Counted from the stretch's first letter, positions 40,943-51,202 are shown. The stretch is DNA of 64,000 nucleotides from Rhodocyclaceae bacterium (GCA_030824115.1 JAVBYI010000019.1:55780-119779), one strand, 5' to 3'. Numbers and translations are program-made. Notes: a model not told the origin generated them from the sequence alone.

Positions 40943-43060
40943 GTGCTGACACCCTTCAAGAAAAGTTTTACCTACGGCGCCCATACCGTGACGCTCGAAA
41001 CCGGCGAAATCGCCCGTCAGTCGACTGGCGCTGTGCTGGTGAATGTCGATGACACCGTCGTGCTGGCAACTGTTGTCGCCAAGACTACTGCCAAGGCTGG
41101 CCAAGACTTTTTCCCGCTGACCGTCGATTACGTTGAGAAGGTCTACGCGGCCGGCCGTATTCCCGGTGGCTTCTTCAAGCGAGAAGGTCGTCCTTCCGAG
41201 AAAGAGACCCTGACCTCGCGCCTGATCGATCGCCCGATCCGCCCGCTGTTCCCTGAAGGCTTCTACAACGAAGTCCAGGTCATCATTCATGTGCTTTCCA
41301 GCAATCCGGAAGTCGATCCCGATATCCCCGCGATGATCGGTGCCTCCGCTGCGCTGGCAATTTCCGGTATCCCCTTCGATGGCCCGATCGGTGCCGCACG
41401 CGTTGGCTACATCAATGGCCAGTACGTGTTGAACCCGACCTTCAGCCAGTTGAACGATAGCCAGCTCAATCTGGTGGTTGCCGGTACGCAGACAGCTGTG
41501 CTGATGGTTGAATCCGAAGCCCAGCAACTGTCCGAGGAAATCATGTTGGGAGCGGTGGTGTTTGGCCACGACCAGATGCAGATCGCTATCAAGGCGATCA
41601 ATGAGCTGGTTGAAGTCGCCGGCAAACCTGAGTGGGACTGGCAACCGCCGGCCAAGGATGAGGCGCTGATTGCCAAGGTCACCGCGCTGGCCGAAGCTGA
41701 TCTGCGCGAAGCCTATCGCATCACCAGCAAGCAGGCACGTACGGAAAAGTGCCGCGAAGTGACGGGCAAGACTATCGATGCGCTCTGTACCGGTGAGGGT
41801 GCCCCCGATGCCACGGCCGTGAATGACCTGATTTTCCAACTCGAAGCGAAGATCGTGCGCTCGCAGATTCTGAATGGCGAACCGCGTATCGACGGTCGCG
41901 ACACGCGTACCGTTCGCCCGATTACGGTGCGTTCCGGCGTGCTGCCGCGTACCCACGGTTCCGTATTGTTCACCCGTGGCGAAACGCAGGCACTGGTCAT
42001 CGCGACGTTGGGAACTGGGCGTGACGAGCAGATCATCGACTCCCTGCAGGGTGAGTCGCGTGATCGCTTCATGCTTCACTACAACATGCCGCCCTTCGCT
42101 ACCGGCGAAACCGGCCGTGTTGGCAGCCCCAAGCGTCGTGAAATCGGTCATGGCCGTCTGGCCAAGCGTGCGCTGATCGCCGTCCTGCCTTCTGCTGAGG
42201 AGTTTGGCTATTCAATGCGCGTGGTTTCCGAAATCACCGAGTCGAATGGTTCCTCGTCGATGGCTTCCGTTTGCGGCGGTTCGTTGTCGCTGATGGACGC
42301 AGGTGTTCCCCTCAAGGCGCATGTGGCTGGTATCGCCATGGGCCTGATCAAGGAAGGCAGCCGCTTCGCCGTGCTGACCGACATCCTTGGCGACGAGGAT
42401 CACCTCGGCGATATGGACTTCAAGGTGGCCGGTACGCGTACGGGCGTCACCGCCCTGCAAATGGATATCAAGATTCAGGGGATTACCAAGGAGATCATGC
42501 AGGTGGCACTGGCCCAGGCCAAGGATGCCCGTCAGCACATTCTCGGCATCATGGAAGGGGCCGTCACGGGTCACCGTGAGGAAGTATCGACCTTTGCGCC
42601 GCGCATGATTTCGATCAAGATCAATCCCGAGAAGATCCGTGATGTGATCGGCAAGGGTGGTGCAACCATCCGTGCGCTGACCGAGGAAACCGGTTGCGTG
42701 ATCGACATTGAGGATGATGGCACGGTGACCATTTCTTCGGTGAGTTCCGATGCCGCCCAAGTGGCCAAGAAACGCATCGAGGACATCACGGCGGAGGTAG
42801 AAGTGGGCAAGGTCTACGAAGGCACCGTGTTGCGTCTGCTGGACTTCGGCGCGATTGTTTCGATCCTGCCGGGCAAGGATGGTCTGCTGCACATTTCGCA
42901 GATCGCCAACGAGCGTGTCAATGCCGTTTCGGACAAGCTCAAGGAAGGTCAGATCGTTCGCGTCAAGGTCATCGAGACGGATGACAAGGGACGCGTGCGC
43001 TTGTCGATGAAGGCACTGTTGGCGGATGAATCTGCCGCAGCCGCACCGAGCGAACAGTAA
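40943..43060 (+). CDS. pnp: polynucleotide phosphorylase
   Basis: 3'-5' phosphorolytic exoribonuclease of the degradosome. From GTG 40943 (preceded by GAGAGGAAC) the protein has 705 residues: two RNase PH domains ([28 protein letters not shown] and [25 protein letters not shown]), a KH domain ([16 protein letters not shown]) and an S1 domain ([26 protein letters not shown]). A start at 40913 inside the hairpin is less likely. The gene ends before a very strong terminator. Confidence 0.96.
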   Translation: MLTPFKKSFTYGAHTVTLETGEIARQSTGAVLVNVDDTVVLATVVAKTTAKAGQDFFPLTVDYVEKVYAAGRIPGGFFKREGRPSEKETLTSRLIDRPIRPLFPEGFYNEVQVIIHVLSSNPEVDPDIPAMIGASAALAISGIPFDGPIGAARVGYINGQYVLNPTFSQLNDSQLNLVVAGTQTAVLMVESEAQQLSEEIMLGAVVFGHDQMQIAIKAINELVEVAGKPEWDWQPPAKDEALIAKVTALAEADLREAYRITSKQARTEKCREVTGKTIDALCTGEGAPDATAVNDLIFQLEAKIVRSQILNGEPRIDGRDTRTVRPITVRSGVLPRTHGSVLFTRGETQALVIATLGTGRDEQIIDSLQGESRDRFMLHYNMPPFATGETGRVGSPKRREIGHGRLAKRALIAVLPSAEEFGYSMRVVSEITESNGSSSMASVCGGSLSLMDAGVPLKAHVAGIAMGLIKEGSRFAVLTDILGDEDHLGDMDFKVAGTRTGVTALQMDIKIQGITKEIMQVALAQAKDARQHILGIMEGAVTGHREEVSTFAPRMISIKINPEKIRDVIGKGGATIRALTEETGCVIDIEDDGTVTISSVSSDAAQVAKKRIEDITAEVEVGKVYEGTVLRLLDFGAIVSILPGKDGLLHISQIANERVNAVSDKLKEGQIVRVKVIETDDKGRVRLSMKALLADESAAAAPSEQ

Positions 43061-43071
43061 GCTTTGTGGTT

Positions 43072-43108
43072 AAATGAAAAAGGACGCTGCGGCGTCCTTT
43101 TTCATTTT
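43072..43108. terminator. bidirectional intrinsic terminator between pnp and dksA
   Basis: Perfect 16-base stem (AAATGAAAAAGGACGC with its complement at 43092-43107) and a TGCG loop. A/T-rich arms give a T-tract on both strands, so it can end pnp from the left and dksA from the right. Confidence 0.92.
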
Positions 43109-43125
43109 CAGATAGGGAAGGCGTG

Positions 43126-43551
43126 TTACTTTGCCATCTGTTTCTCGCGTCGCTCCTCCAGCTCTTTGCAATCGATGCAAAGCGTGGCTGTGGGACGGGC
43201 CTCAAGGCGCTTCAGGCCGATTTCCACGCCGCAGGCATCACAGTAGCCATATTCGCCACTATCGATACGTGCAATCGATTCGTCAACCTTCTTGATCAGC
43301 TTGCGCTCACGATCGCGGTTGCGTAGCTCAAGGGCAATATCGGATTCCTGACTTGCCCGGTCGTTGGGGTCCGCGAACACCGTTGCCTCGTCCTGCATCG
43401 TATGAACCGTGCGTTCGATATCGTCGGCAAGTTCAAGTTTGAGTGCATCGAGGATTTTGCGGAAGTGCGCGAGTTGCTTCGCGCTCATGTACTCCTCGCC
43501 CTTCTTGGGCGTGTAAGGAGGGAAGTGCTTGTGCAGGAGGTCTTCAGCCAT
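43126..43551 (-). CDS. dksA: RNA polymerase-binding factor DksA
   Basis: Works with ppGpp to control rRNA and amino acid promoters. From ATG 43551 the protein has 141 residues: PPYTPKKGEEYMSAKQLAHFRKIL, the coiled-coil region with DPNDRASQESD (the tip acidic residues), and a four-Cys zinc finger (CDACGVEIGLKRLEARP, then CIDCK). The reading frame extends upstream into tRNA-Pro but that part is not coding. Confidence 0.96.
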   Translation of the reverse strand: MAEDLLHKHFPPYTPKKGEEYMSAKQLAHFRKILDALKLELADDIERTVHTMQDEATVFADPNDRASQESDIALELRNRDRERKLIKKVDESIARIDSGEYGYCDACGVEIGLKRLEARPTATLCIDCKELEERREKQMAK

Positions 43552-43626
43552 CTCTAGTCCGCTCAGATTAAAAGGGTCGTTTATAAACGAAACATCAAAT
43601 CGCTGCAAGATTTTTGACGCCAGGAA

Positions 43627-43655
43627 TTGACCTTGGAGTGAACGCTCAGTAGAAT
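43627..43655 (+). promoter_or_regulatory. promoter of the tRNA-Pro-Arg-His run
   Basis: TTGACC, 17 bases, TAGAAT, ending 10 bases before the 5' end of tRNA-Pro. It diverges from dksA. Confidence 0.75.
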
Positions 43656-43665
43656 CCGCGCTCCT

Positions 43666-43742
43666 CGGGGCGTAGCGCAGCCCGGTAGCGCGCTTGCTTT
43701 GGGAGCAAGATGTCGTAGGTTCGAATCCTATCGCCCCGACCA
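43666..43742 (+). tRNA. tRNA-Pro (anticodon TGG)
   Basis: CGGGGCG pairs with CGCCCCG, and the anticodon arm CTTGC-TTTGGGA-GCAAG gives TGG. T-arm has GGTTCGAATCC. CCA is encoded. First of three tRNAs spaced 32-33 bases apart. Confidence 0.95.
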
Positions 43743-43774
43743 AAGCTTCGAAACGAGGATGCTTGGCAGACAGA

Positions 43775-43851
43775 CCGCCCGTAGCTCAACCGGATAGAGC
43801 ACCAGCCTTCTAAGCTGGGGGTTGTGAGTTCGAGTCTCGCCGGGCGGACCA
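43775..43851 (+). tRNA. tRNA-Arg (anticodon TCT)
   Basis: CCGCCCG pairs with CGGGCGG; anticodon loop TTCTAAG on stem CAGCC/GCTGG region gives TCT. T-arm has GTTCGAGTC, and CCA is encoded. Confidence 0.93.
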
Positions 43852-43883
43852 GTTTTAGTTGTGTTGTAATACGATTTTTATGT

Positions 43884-43960
43884 GGTGGCTATAGCTCAGT
43901 TGGTAGAGTCCCGGATTGTGATTCCGGTTGTCGTGGGTTCGAGTCCCATTAGCCACCCCA
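43884..43960 (+). tRNA. tRNA-His (anticodon GTG)
   Basis: GTGGCTA pairs with TAGCCAC; the loop TTGTGAT gives GTG. The extra G at 43884 can be the encoded G-1 that pairs with the C discriminator, a tRNA-His identity mark. CCA is encoded. Confidence 0.95.
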
Positions 43961-43970
43961 CCCAATAAAT

Positions 43971-44011
43971 AAAAAAGCGGCCACATGCGATATGCCTGTG
44001 GCCGCTTTTTT
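43971..44011. terminator. terminator after the tRNA run
   Basis: Fifteen-base stem AAAAAAGCGGCCACA / TGTGGCCGCTTTTTT with an 11-base loop. Works in both directions, also ending the small gene at 44030. Confidence 0.92.
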
Positions 44012-44029
44012 ATTGGTGACCTGCTAGGG

Positions 44030-44275
44030 TTAGCGGCCCTGTTGAATCTTGTTGAGCATGCGGGCGCGGCCTGACGCTTCAGCTTGGTTGGCAGCAGAAA
44101 CCTGGCGGCCGTACTGGTCCCGTTCTTCTTTGGAACGCTTGACGGCTTCGATGCTCTTTACACAGCGCCAGCGCGATCCGGTTTTGGTGATGAGCAATTT
44201 CATTTCCTCAACCGGGTGGTGCGTGCGGCAGTGGTAGCAGTAGCGGGTAGCGGGGGAGTTGTTTTCGTCTTTCAT
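44030..44275 (-). CDS. small Cys-containing hypothetical protein
   Basis: An 81-residue basic protein with YCYHCRTHHPVEEMKLLI and RCVKSIEAVKRS, giving three cysteines and several histidines that could form a zinc knuckle. The rest is a charged helix (ANQAEASGRARMLNKIQQGR). No family name is recalled. It stands alone between the tRNA terminator and pyrD. Confidence 0.65.
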   Translation of the reverse strand: MKDENNSPATRYCYHCRTHHPVEEMKLLITKTGSRWRCVKSIEAVKRSKEERDQYGRQVSAANQAEASGRARMLNKIQQGR

Positions 44276-44364
44276 AATGCCTGCGCATTATATCAAGAGA
44301 TGGTTATGGCATGACGTGCTGCGCTGCGCTGTTTATGACAGGTGGGGTGTCTCCCGGTGACGGA

Positions 44365-45381
44365 TTAAGCGGGCTTTCGGGTCGCGGTGACGCATGCCTT
44401 GACGAGTTCCGGGCCTTTGAATACCAGACCGGAATAGATCTGGACGAGCGCGGCGCCGGCATCGAGTTTTGCTTTCGCTTTCGCACCGTCCGTTACACCA
44501 CCGGCAGCAATGATTGGCACTTCGCCGGCCAATGTACTGGCAAGTTTGCGGACGACTGCTGTCGAGGCTTCGAAGAGTGGCGCACCGGATAGGCCACCGG
44601 TCTCATCGGCATGGGGCAGCCCCGTGACCTTGCTGCGGTCAAGGGTGGTGTTGGTGGCGATGACGGCATCGATGCGGTGGCGACGTAAGGCATCCGCAAT
44701 AGTGCTGATCTGGGCGTCATCGAGGTCTGGCGCGATTTTCAGGGCCAGCGGTATGTAGCGTCCATGCTGCTGGGTAAGGGTGGTCTGGCGCTGTTTGAGA
44801 GCCGCCAGCAGGGCGTCCAATTCGTTCTCGCCTTGTAATGCTCGCAGGTTCTTGGTATTCGGGCTGGAGATGTTGACCGTGATGTAGCTGGCATGCGGAT
44901 AGGCCTTGTCGAGGCCTATCAGGTAGTCGTCGGCCGCACGCTCAATTGGCGTATCGGCATTCTTGCCGATGTTGATACCGAGGATGCCGCGGAATTTTGC
45001 GGCCTTGATGTTGGTGATCAGGGCATCAATGCCATGGTTGTTGAATCCCATACGATTGATGATGCCTTCGGCTTGCGGCAGACGGAACATGCGCGGCTTG
45101 GGATTGCCCGGTTGCGGGCGCGGAGTCACTGTCCCGACTTCGATGAAGCCGAAGCCCCAACCAGCCAGTGCATCGATGGCTTCGCCGTTTTTGTCGAGCC
45201 CGGCGGCGAGGCCGATACGGTTCGGGAAGGTGATGCCCATGACCTCGATCGGCGTGTCGGGGAGTGGTTTACCGGCCGGCATCAGGGCGCCAGAGAGGCG
45301 CATGCCGGCAATGGCTGTTTCATGGGCGACTTCTGGGTCGAGAGCAAAGACGAAGGGCTTGAGCAGGCAGTAGGGCAGCAT
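44365..45381 (-). CDS. pyrD: dihydroorotate dehydrogenase (quinone), class 2
   Basis: Membrane-associated flavoenzyme of pyrimidine synthesis that passes electrons to quinone. From ATG 45381 it has 338 residues: the class 2 N-terminal helix [33 protein letters not shown], the FMN motifs [15 protein letters not shown] and [20 protein letters not shown], and [15 protein letters not shown] longer frame reaches upstream through DE24, but the family start fits 45381. The region seven bases before the ATG is the T end of DE24. Confidence 0.95.
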   Translation of the reverse strand: MLPYCLLKPFVFALDPEVAHETAIAGMRLSGALMPAGKPLPDTPIEVMGITFPNRIGLAAGLDKNGEAIDALAGWGFGFIEVGTVTPRPQPGNPKPRMFRLPQAEGIINRMGFNNHGIDALITNIKAAKFRGILGINIGKNADTPIERAADDYLIGLDKAYPHASYITVNISSPNTKNLRALQGENELDALLAALKQRQTTLTQQHGRYIPLALKIAPDLDDAQISTIADALRRHRIDAVIATNTTLDRSKVTGLPHADETGGLSGAPLFEASTAVVRKLASTLAGEVPIIAAGGVTDGAKAKAKLDAGAALVQIYSGLVFKGPELVKACVTATRKPA

Positions 45382-45388
45382 GAGTAAA

Positions 45389-45412
45389 AAAAGTCGGCGC
45401 TGGTGGGACGGC
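45389..45412 (-). repeat. DE24 dispersed element, copy 16 (directly before pyrD start)
   Basis: One difference, A at base 9. Its T end faces the pyrD ATG at seven bases distance, leaving no Shine-Dalgarno-like purine run, as at the fadD-like gene. Confidence 0.92.
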
Positions 45413-45478
45413 GAGGATATCAGACTGGTCGCGGTAACATTCGGGTGACTCCAATAACTGGGCGACCAAGGAAAGACC

Positions 45479-45862
45479 ATGAATCGTGCTGATCCCGCTG
45501 AACAGGCGCTCATCCGACTGGAATTGCGACGCTTCATGTCGCGTTGCGATACGCAGGAGGGCCTCATCCAGCGTGCCGACAGCTTGCGGGAGGTCGCTCG
45601 CCTGATCACCATTCCGATTCCCTACAAACTGTCGAATGAGTATGACGCACGCGATCTACAGCGCAAGGTTGCGCAGATGGCGGAGCAACGGGCGCGCGAA
45701 CTGATTGCCGAACAGGTCGATACCTTCATTCGTGGCGAGCCTGGCTTCCGTGACAAGATGCGCAGCAAAATGCGGGATGACTGGAGCAATCTTACCGGCG
45801 CGCTGGGGCATTTACGCACATGGGCGCAGAACCGTTTGAACGTTGCCGAACAGAATCAGTAA
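45479..45862 (+). CDS. hypothetical protein, predicted helical
   Basis: A 127-residue soluble protein rich in Arg, Glu and Ala, with helical segments ([15 protein letters not shown] and [21 protein letters not shown]). No signal peptide, membrane helix or known motif was recognised. It stands opposite pyrD, converging on bpt with a seven-base overlap. A start ATG with AAGGAAAG upstream supports expression. Confidence 0.7.
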   Translation: MNRADPAEQALIRLELRRFMSRCDTQEGLIQRADSLREVARLITIPIPYKLSNEYDARDLQRKVAQMAEQRARELIAEQVDTFIRGEPGFRDKMRSKMRDDWSNLTGALGHLRTWAQNRLNVAEQNQ

Positions 45863-46599
45863 GCGGTTGTTGGATCGTCCAGTCGTTGCCACTCGCCTTG
45901 ACGCAAGGCTTCAAGCGGCTGGAAGTTGGCTTTGTAACTCATCTTGCGACTGTGTTCGATCCAGTAGCCAAGGTAAAGATGGGGCAGGCCGAGATGCTGG
46001 CATTGCGCGATTTGCCAGAGCACCGCGTAAGTGCCATAACTGGCCGTGCGGATTGCCGGGTCATAAAACGTATAGACGGACGAGAGCCCGTCGGCAAGCA
46101 CGTCAATGATGCAAACCATGCGCGGGATGTCGTTTTCGCAAAACTCGATCAGCCGCGTGTCGACATGCGTCTGGAGCAGAAAGTGGCCATATTGTTCGCG
46201 ATTGTCGTTATCCATGCCGCCGCCGCTGTGTCGGGCTAACTGGTAGCGCTGATAGAGCTGGTAATGTTCTTCGCGATAAGCCAGCGGACGTTCGCGCGCA
46301 ATTAACTCGGTATGACGCGTCAGTGCGCGGCGCTGGCTGCGATTGGCCGTGAATTCCTGTACCGGCACGCGTACCGGAATACATTCACGGCAGTTGTCGC
46401 ACCACGGGCGATAGGTGAATACACCGCTGCGCCGAAAACCGATCTTGACCAGTTCGCTGTAGGTCGTCGCATCGATCAGGTGCGTGGGCGTGCTGACTTG
46501 TGAACGGGCGACCCGGCCCGGCAGGTAGGAGCAGCCATACGGTGAGGTGGCGTAGAACTGCAGCAGCGGAAAGGGCGGAAGGTCGCGCAGGTGTGTCAT
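45856..46599 (-). CDS. bpt: leucyl-transferase Bpt (aspartate/glutamate N-degron)
   Basis: Adds leucine from Leu-tRNA to proteins with N-terminal Asp or Glu, marking them for ClpAP. The 247-residue ATE-family protein has [15 protein letters not shown], the cysteine motif [18 protein letters not shown] and the GNAT-like part [20 protein letters not shown]. It is coupled to aat by a four-base overlap, so both leucine-adding enzymes of the N-degron pathway come together. Confidence 0.93.
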   Translation of the reverse strand: MTHLRDLPPFPLLQFYATSPYGCSYLPGRVARSQVSTPTHLIDATTYSELVKIGFRRSGVFTYRPWCDNCRECIPVRVPVQEFTANRSQRRALTRHTELIARERPLAYREEHYQLYQRYQLARHSGGGMDNDNREQYGHFLLQTHVDTRLIEFCENDIPRMVCIIDVLADGLSSVYTFYDPAIRTASYGTYAVLWQIAQCQHLGLPHLYLGYWIEHSRKMSYKANFQPLEALRQGEWQRLDDPTTAY

Positions 46600-47312
46600 G
46601 CCGGCCGCCTGAAAATGCCGTTGATGCCATTGGCGGGCCAGTGTTCGAAAGGCACTTTGTCATCCACAAGCGCGGCGATCCGCGCGACGAATGCATCGCG
46701 GGGAATGGGCTGCGCGCCGAGAGAGGCAAGGTGGCTGGTTTCCATTTGGCAGTCAATTATGCCGAATCCGCGCGTATCCAGAAATGCACAAAGATGCGCC
46801 AGCGCAATTTTTGAGGCATCGGTGCGGTGTGAAAACATCGATTCGCCGAAAAATGCGTGCCCCAGCGCGATGCCGTAGAGTCCGCCGACCAGTTGGCCGT
46901 CGTGCCAGGTTTCAACGCTGTGGGCGATGCCCAACCGATGCAACTGCTGGTAGGCCGCGATCATCTCGGCAGTGATCCAGGTGCCTGACTGTCCATAGCG
47001 TGGGGTGGTCGCGCAGGCCGCGATGACCTGGTCGAACGCCGTATCCAGCCGCACGGTGTAATCGGCATGGCGCAGCGTTTTGGCGAGTGAGCGTGAAATC
47101 TTGAAGGCGCGGGGAATCAACACCATGCGCGGATCGGGGCTCCACCACAAGATCGGCTGTCCTGGCGAAAACCAGGGAAAGATCCCACGTCGGTAGGCAG
47201 CAATCAGCCGTTCTGACGACAGGTCGGCTCCGGCAGCCAGCAGCCCGTTCGGGTCAATAAGGGCGGTGGCTGGCGGCGGAAACGGGGTGTCGCTTTCCAG
47301 CCAGGGAATCAT
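46596..47312 (-). CDS. aat: leucyl/phenylalanyl-tRNA-protein transferase
   Basis: Adds Leu or Phe to N-terminal Lys/Arg of proteins. The 238-residue sequence shows [43 protein letters not shown], and further [19 protein letters not shown] and [18 protein letters not shown], both family signatures. Its stop overlaps bpt and its start overlaps fbpC by four bases, so the iron transporter ATPase may share a transcript. Confidence 0.95.
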   Translation of the reverse strand: MIPWLESDTPFPPPATALIDPNGLLAAGADLSSERLIAAYRRGIFPWFSPGQPILWWSPDPRMVLIPRAFKISRSLAKTLRHADYTVRLDTAFDQVIAACATTPRYGQSGTWITAEMIAAYQQLHRLGIAHSVETWHDGQLVGGLYGIALGHAFFGESMFSHRTDASKIALAHLCAFLDTRGFGIIDCQMETSHLASLGAQPIPRDAFVARIAALVDDKVPFEHWPANGINGIFRRPA

Positions 47313-48376
47313 GCGTTCTGGCGAAAGGCGACGACATGGTCGACATCCAGACGGATGCCGATCTGTTCGCCGATGGCATGGTTGTGGTGTGATGGGACCA
47401 GTGACAGGACTTGGGCGCCGGAGGCAAGTTTCAGGGTGTAAAGAAAATCGGCGCCGCGAAACGCCTTGGCGGCGACCTCCGCGTGCGTCGGCGCATTGTC
47501 GTCATGCACGATGTCATCCGGCCGCAGCAGGATGTCCAGCGCACAGCCTTTGCCGCAGGCCATGCAGGATTGCGTGCACTCAAGAGGAAGTTGGCTTTTC
47601 AAGGTGCCCAACTCGATTGCAACGGTGTCGCGGTCGATTACCTGGCCAGGTAGAAACACGCCTTGCCCGACGAAATCGGCGACTTGGCGGGTGGCCGGGC
47701 GGTGATAGAGGTTATAGGGGGTATCCCACTGCTCGATGCGGCCGGCGTGCATGATGCCGATGACATCGGCGACAGCAAATGCCTCGTGCTGATCGTGGGT
47801 AACAAGGATGGCGGCTGTCCCGGTTTGCTTGAGAATGTTGCGTACCTCAAGGGAAAGACGCTCGCGCAATTCGACATCGAGATTCGAGAACGGCTCGTCA
47901 AGCAGCAGCAGATGCGGACGCGGGGCGAGCGCCCGGGCGAGGGCCACGCGCTGCTGTTGGCCGCCAGATAGTTCATGGGGGAATTTGTGGCCACTACCAG
48001 CAAGCCCGACGATGGACAGCAGTTCCTCGATCCGGGCGCTTGCCTTGTCTGCGGCGTGGTCACGCAGACCAAAGCCGATGTTCTCGGCAATATTGAGATG
48101 CGGGAAGAGGGCGTAGTCTTGGAAGACCATGCCGATACGGCGTTTTTCCGGGGCAACCTGATGGTCGCGTGTGGCGATCAGTTCATCACGTAGCAGGATG
48201 CGGCCTTCCGTGGGTGTTTCGAACCCGGCGATCAGTCGTAATACGGTGGTCTTGCCGCAGCCGGATGCACCGAGCAGGCAGCCAATTTCACCTTCACCCA
48301 GCTTGAGCGACAAGTCCTTGACCACCGCAAAATGGCCGTAGGCATGGCTGATGTGGTCGAGAACCAAGAGTGACAT
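47309..48376 (-). CDS. fbpC: Fe3+ ABC transporter ATP-binding protein
   Basis: ATPase of a ferric-iron importer. The 355-residue protein (ATG 48376) has Walker [11 protein letters not shown]-loop QDYALFPHL, signature [15 protein letters not shown], Walker [13 protein letters not shown] and the H-loop THDQHEA. A C-terminal regulatory domain contains four close cysteines ([13 protein letters not shown]), unusual for FbpC. The longer frame to 48415 would cross the Fur-like box. It is divergent from fbpB. Confidence 0.9.
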   Translation of the reverse strand: MSLLVLDHISHAYGHFAVVKDLSLKLGEGEIGCLLGASGCGKTTVLRLIAGFETPTEGRILLRDELIATRDHQVAPEKRRIGMVFQDYALFPHLNIAENIGFGLRDHAADKASARIEELLSIVGLAGSGHKFPHELSGGQQQRVALARALAPRPHLLLLDEPFSNLDVELRERLSLEVRNILKQTGTAAILVTHDQHEAFAVADVIGIMHAGRIEQWDTPYNLYHRPATRQVADFVGQGVFLPGQVIDRDTVAIELGTLKSQLPLECTQSCMACGKGCALDILLRPDDIVHDDNAPTHAEVAAKAFRGADFLYTLKLASGAQVLSLVPSHHNHAIGEQIGIRLDVDHVVAFRQNA

Positions 48377-48389
48377 GGCTCCATTATAA

Positions 48390-48406
48390 TTGAGAAAGGT
48401 TCTCAA
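48390..48406. promoter_or_regulatory. Fur-like box between fbpC and fbpB
   Basis: Perfect palindrome TTGAGAA-AGG-TTCTCAA, close to the 7-1-7 form TGAGAAT-N-ATTCTCA seen for Fur. A TATAAT on both strands overlaps it at 48384-48390, well placed to repress both divergent genes. Confidence 0.65.
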
Positions 48407-48433
48407 ATAACTCACCTCAATACGCTTTCGCTA

Positions 48434-50086
48434 ATGCGCTCTCCCCTGGTTGTGATGGCCACGCTGATTGGCGTGCTGGTGGCATTGCCCGTCCTGTCGG
48501 TCGGTGCCAATCTGCTGGCCGGCGATACCGGTTCGACCTGGTCGCATCTGGCGTCGACGGTATTGCCCGAGTACGTGCTGAACTCGCTGCTGCTATCAAT
48601 AGGGGTGGGCTTGGGCGTGGCCATGCTGGGCGTCAGTACCGCCTGGTTGACTGCGATGACCGATTTCCCCGGGCGGCGCGTTTTCGAGTGGGCTTTGTTA
48701 TTGCCCTTGGCGATGCCGGCCTATGTCATGGCCTACGTGTATACCGATCTGCTGCAATTTGTCGGGCCGATCCAGACCTTGCTGCGTGAGAGTTTTGAGT
48801 GGCGCCGTGGCGACTACTGGTTTCCCGAGATTCGCAGTCTGGGCGGCGCGATGTTGATGTTCATCTGCGTCCTCTATCCCTATGTCTATTTGCTGGCACA
48901 CACGGCGTTTCTTGAGCGTGGCTCGGGCACGTTCGAGGCGGCACGCTCACTGGGGCTGTCGCCGTGGGGGGCGTTTTATCGGGTATCGCTGCCGTTGGCG
49001 CGTCCAGCGGTAGCCGCAGGTGTTGCGCTGGTCTTGATGGAAACACTGGCCGACTACGGCACGGTGGCCTATTTCGCGGTGCCGACGTTTACGACCGGCA
49101 TCTATCGCGCCTGGTTTTCGCTGGGAGATCGTGTGGCGGCGGCGCAGTTGGCCGGCGCCTTACTGATGTTTGTGCTGCTACTGCTGGCCATGGAGCGCCT
49201 GAGCCGCGGCCGTGCCCGTTTTCACGAAACGGGACGGCGTGTGGGCGAGCGGCGGCTGCTTGCCGGGTGGCATGCCTGGGCTGCGCATGTCGTTTGCCAG
49301 TTGCCCTTGTCGCTGGGTTTTCTGCTCCCCGCCGGCTTGTTGTTGAATTTTGCGTTTGAAGATGGGGATAGTGCGTTTGGCTTGCGCTATGCGGTGCTGG
49401 CGCAAAACAGTTTACTGGTGGCGGGCATCAGTGCTTTGTTGGCGGTATTGCTGGCCATTCTGCTGGCGTATGGCTTGCGGCTTGCGCAGGAGCAGCGTAG
49501 GAGTCATGGCGCGGCGCTATGTGCGCGCATGGCGAATCGTGTGGTCGGCTTGGGGTATGCCGTGCCCGGCTCGGTGATTGCCGTGGGGGTCCTGATTCCG
49601 GTGACGCGTCTCGACCACTGGCTGGGGGCGCGCTGGCTGGAGTGGTTCGGCACGCATCCCGGACTGATTCTTACTGGTACGGTGGCAGCCCTGATTTATG
49701 CCTATCTGGCGCGCTTTTTGGCGATTGCCCTGCACACGGTCGACTCAGGTCTGGTACGGGTGACACCGAGCATGGATGCTGCAGCGAAAAGCCTCGGTTG
49801 CGGGCCGCTGGAAACCCTGCGCCGGGTGCATGTGCCCTTGCTGCGTGGCAGTGTGTTTTCCGCCGGCTTGCTGGTGTTTGTCGATGTGATGAAGGAACTG
49901 CCGGCGACACTAGTGATGCGGCCCTTCAATTTCGATACGCTGGCGACGCAAACCTATACGCTGGCCGCCGATGAGCGTCTCGCCGAAGCCTCGACGGCCG
50001 CATTGGCCATCGTGGCGGTCGGGCTGTTGCCGGTCATGTTTCTGGCGCGGCAGGTGGCAAAGGGGAAAGCAGGCTCAGCCTGCTAG
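48434..50086 (+). CDS. fbpB: Fe3+ ABC transporter permease
   Basis: Inner-membrane permease with two fused transport domains: 550 residues and about 12 hydrophobic helices. Two EAA-type loops are visible, EAARSLGLSPWGAFYRVSLPLARPA and DAAAKSLGCGPLETLRRVHVPLLRGS, which dock the ATPase. The frame converges with fbpA, unusual for a transporter that commonly has one orientation. DE24 lies one base after the stop. Confidence 0.92.
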   Translation: MRSPLVVMATLIGVLVALPVLSVGANLLAGDTGSTWSHLASTVLPEYVLNSLLLSIGVGLGVAMLGVSTAWLTAMTDFPGRRVFEWALLLPLAMPAYVMAYVYTDLLQFVGPIQTLLRESFEWRRGDYWFPEIRSLGGAMLMFICVLYPYVYLLAHTAFLERGSGTFEAARSLGLSPWGAFYRVSLPLARPAVAAGVALVLMETLADYGTVAYFAVPTFTTGIYRAWFSLGDRVAAAQLAGALLMFVLLLLAMERLSRGRARFHETGRRVGERRLLAGWHAWAAHVVCQLPLSLGFLLPAGLLLNFAFEDGDSAFGLRYAVLAQNSLLVAGISALLAVLLAILLAYGLRLAQEQRRSHGAALCARMANRVVGLGYAVPGSVIAVGVLIPVTRLDHWLGARWLEWFGTHPGLILTGTVAALIYAYLARFLAIALHTVDSGLVRVTPSMDAAAKSLGCGPLETLRRVHVPLLRGSVFSAGLLVFVDVMKELPATLVMRPFNFDTLATQTYTLAADERLAEASTAALAIVAVGLLPVMFLARQVAKGKAGSAC

Positions 50087-50087
50087 G

Positions 50088-50111
50088 AAAAGTCGGCGCT
50101 GGCCAGACGGC
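50088..50111 (-). repeat. DE24 dispersed element, copy 17 (between fbpB and fbpA stops)
   Basis: Changes confined to the variable centre (GG at bases 8-9). Sits in the 39-base gap between two convergent stops; no hairpin terminator is seen there. Confidence 0.88.
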
Positions 50112-50125
50112 ATGCAGGCAGGGTA

Positions 50126-51148
50126 TTACTTCCAGCCAGCGCGATCGTAGATTATTTGCGCCAGCGCGGCGTTTTTCGCCAGCGTCGGAATCGGCAGCGT
50201 GTCCGCCTTGAAGTTGCCCAGTGCGGCGAGCGCCGGGTTATCTGTTTTGACGCTGGGTACGGCAGGCCACTCATTGTTGCCATCGGCGAAGTAGCGCTGC
50301 GGCTCGTCTGCCGCCAGATACTCCATGAATTTCACGGCGGCGTCCTTGTTGGGTGCGGTCTTCAGAATGCCGCCACCGGACACGTTCATGTGTACGCCCT
50401 GCGTTTTCTGGTTCGGCCAGATGACACCGAGATTGTCGACAATCTTCTTGTCTTCGGGCTTGGTTGAGCGCATCAGGCGGGCGAAGTAGTAAGAGTTCGA
50501 AATGGCAACCCCACACTCACCCGCGGCGACGGCCTTGATCTGATCCGTGTCGCCACCCTTTGGACTGCGCGCAAAGTTGGCCACGACACCGCGCGCCCAC
50601 TCTTCTGCCTTCTGCTCGCCCATATGGGCAATCAGCGAAGCGAGCAACGAAAGGTTATAGGGGTGAGCCCCAGAGCGGCTACAGACCTGGCCTTTGAGTT
50701 TCGGGCTGGCCAAGTCTTCGTAATTCTGCACGTCCTCAGGCTTGATGTTGGTCTTGTTGTAAATGATTACCCGGGCGCGGGTAGAGAAAGCGGCCCAGTC
50801 GTCCGAGCGCAGATGTGCGGGGATGCGCGACTCAAGGATTTTGGATTGCAGGGGCGCAAAGATGCCCAGTTCATCTGCCTTGGCGAGTCTTGCGGCATCA
50901 ACCGTCAGGAAAATATCCGCCGGACTTTGTGCGCCTTCGTTTTTGATGCGCTCCAGCAGTTCGTCTTCCTTCGCCTCGATGCGATTGATCTTGATACCAG
51001 TCTGTTTGGTGAAGTTGGCGTAGAGCGCTTCGTCTGTCTGATAGTGGCGGGCGGAGTAGAGGTTCAGCACTTTCTCCTGGGCAAAGGCGCCACTGCTGAT
51101 CAAAGCGGAAGTCAAAAGGGTGAGGCGGGCAAATTGGTTGAGTGACAT
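50126..51148 (-). CDS. fbpA: Fe3+ periplasmic binding protein
   Basis: Ferric-iron (transferrin-like) binding protein of the same importer. From ATG 51148 (GGAG upstream at good spacing) it has 340 residues: signal peptide FARLTLLTSALISSGAFAQ, LNLYSARHYQTDEALYANF, ADIFLTVDAARLAKA, and SNSYYFARLM with the iron-binding tyrosine pair. A Fur-like box is 40 bases upstream. Confidence 0.93.
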   Translation of the reverse strand: MSLNQFARLTLLTSALISSGAFAQEKVLNLYSARHYQTDEALYANFTKQTGIKINRIEAKEDELLERIKNEGAQSPADIFLTVDAARLAKADELGIFAPLQSKILESRIPAHLRSDDWAAFSTRARVIIYNKTNIKPEDVQNYEDLASPKLKGQVCSRSGAHPYNLSLLASLIAHMGEQKAEEWARGVVANFARSPKGGDTDQIKAVAAGECGVAISNSYYFARLMRSTKPEDKKIVDNLGVIWPNQKTQGVHMNVSGGGILKTAPNKDAAVKFMEYLAADEPQRYFADGNNEWPAVPSVKTDNPALAALGNFKADTLPIPTLAKNAALAQIIYDRAGWK

Positions 51149-51187
51149 CGCAATCTCCATCATGAAAAGGTGTGCTCATTATACAAA

Positions 51188-51202
51188 TAAGAATGATTCT
51201 CA
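51188..51202. promoter_or_regulatory. Fur-like box before fbpA
   Basis: TAAGAAT-G-ATTCTCA, a 7-1-7 inverted repeat with one mismatched pair, 40 bases upstream of fbpA. It resembles the box at 48390, so the split transporter is probably controlled together by iron. Confidence 0.65.

Noticed and set aside
43551..43743. N-terminal extension of dksA through the tRNA-Pro gene
   Set aside because: The frame happens to stay open, but family length and the tRNA gene with its own promoter show that ATG 43551 is the start.
47449..47470. AAAATCGGCGCCGCGAAACGCC in fbpC looks partly like DE24
   Set aside because: Needs a gap and many mismatches; not counted among the 18.
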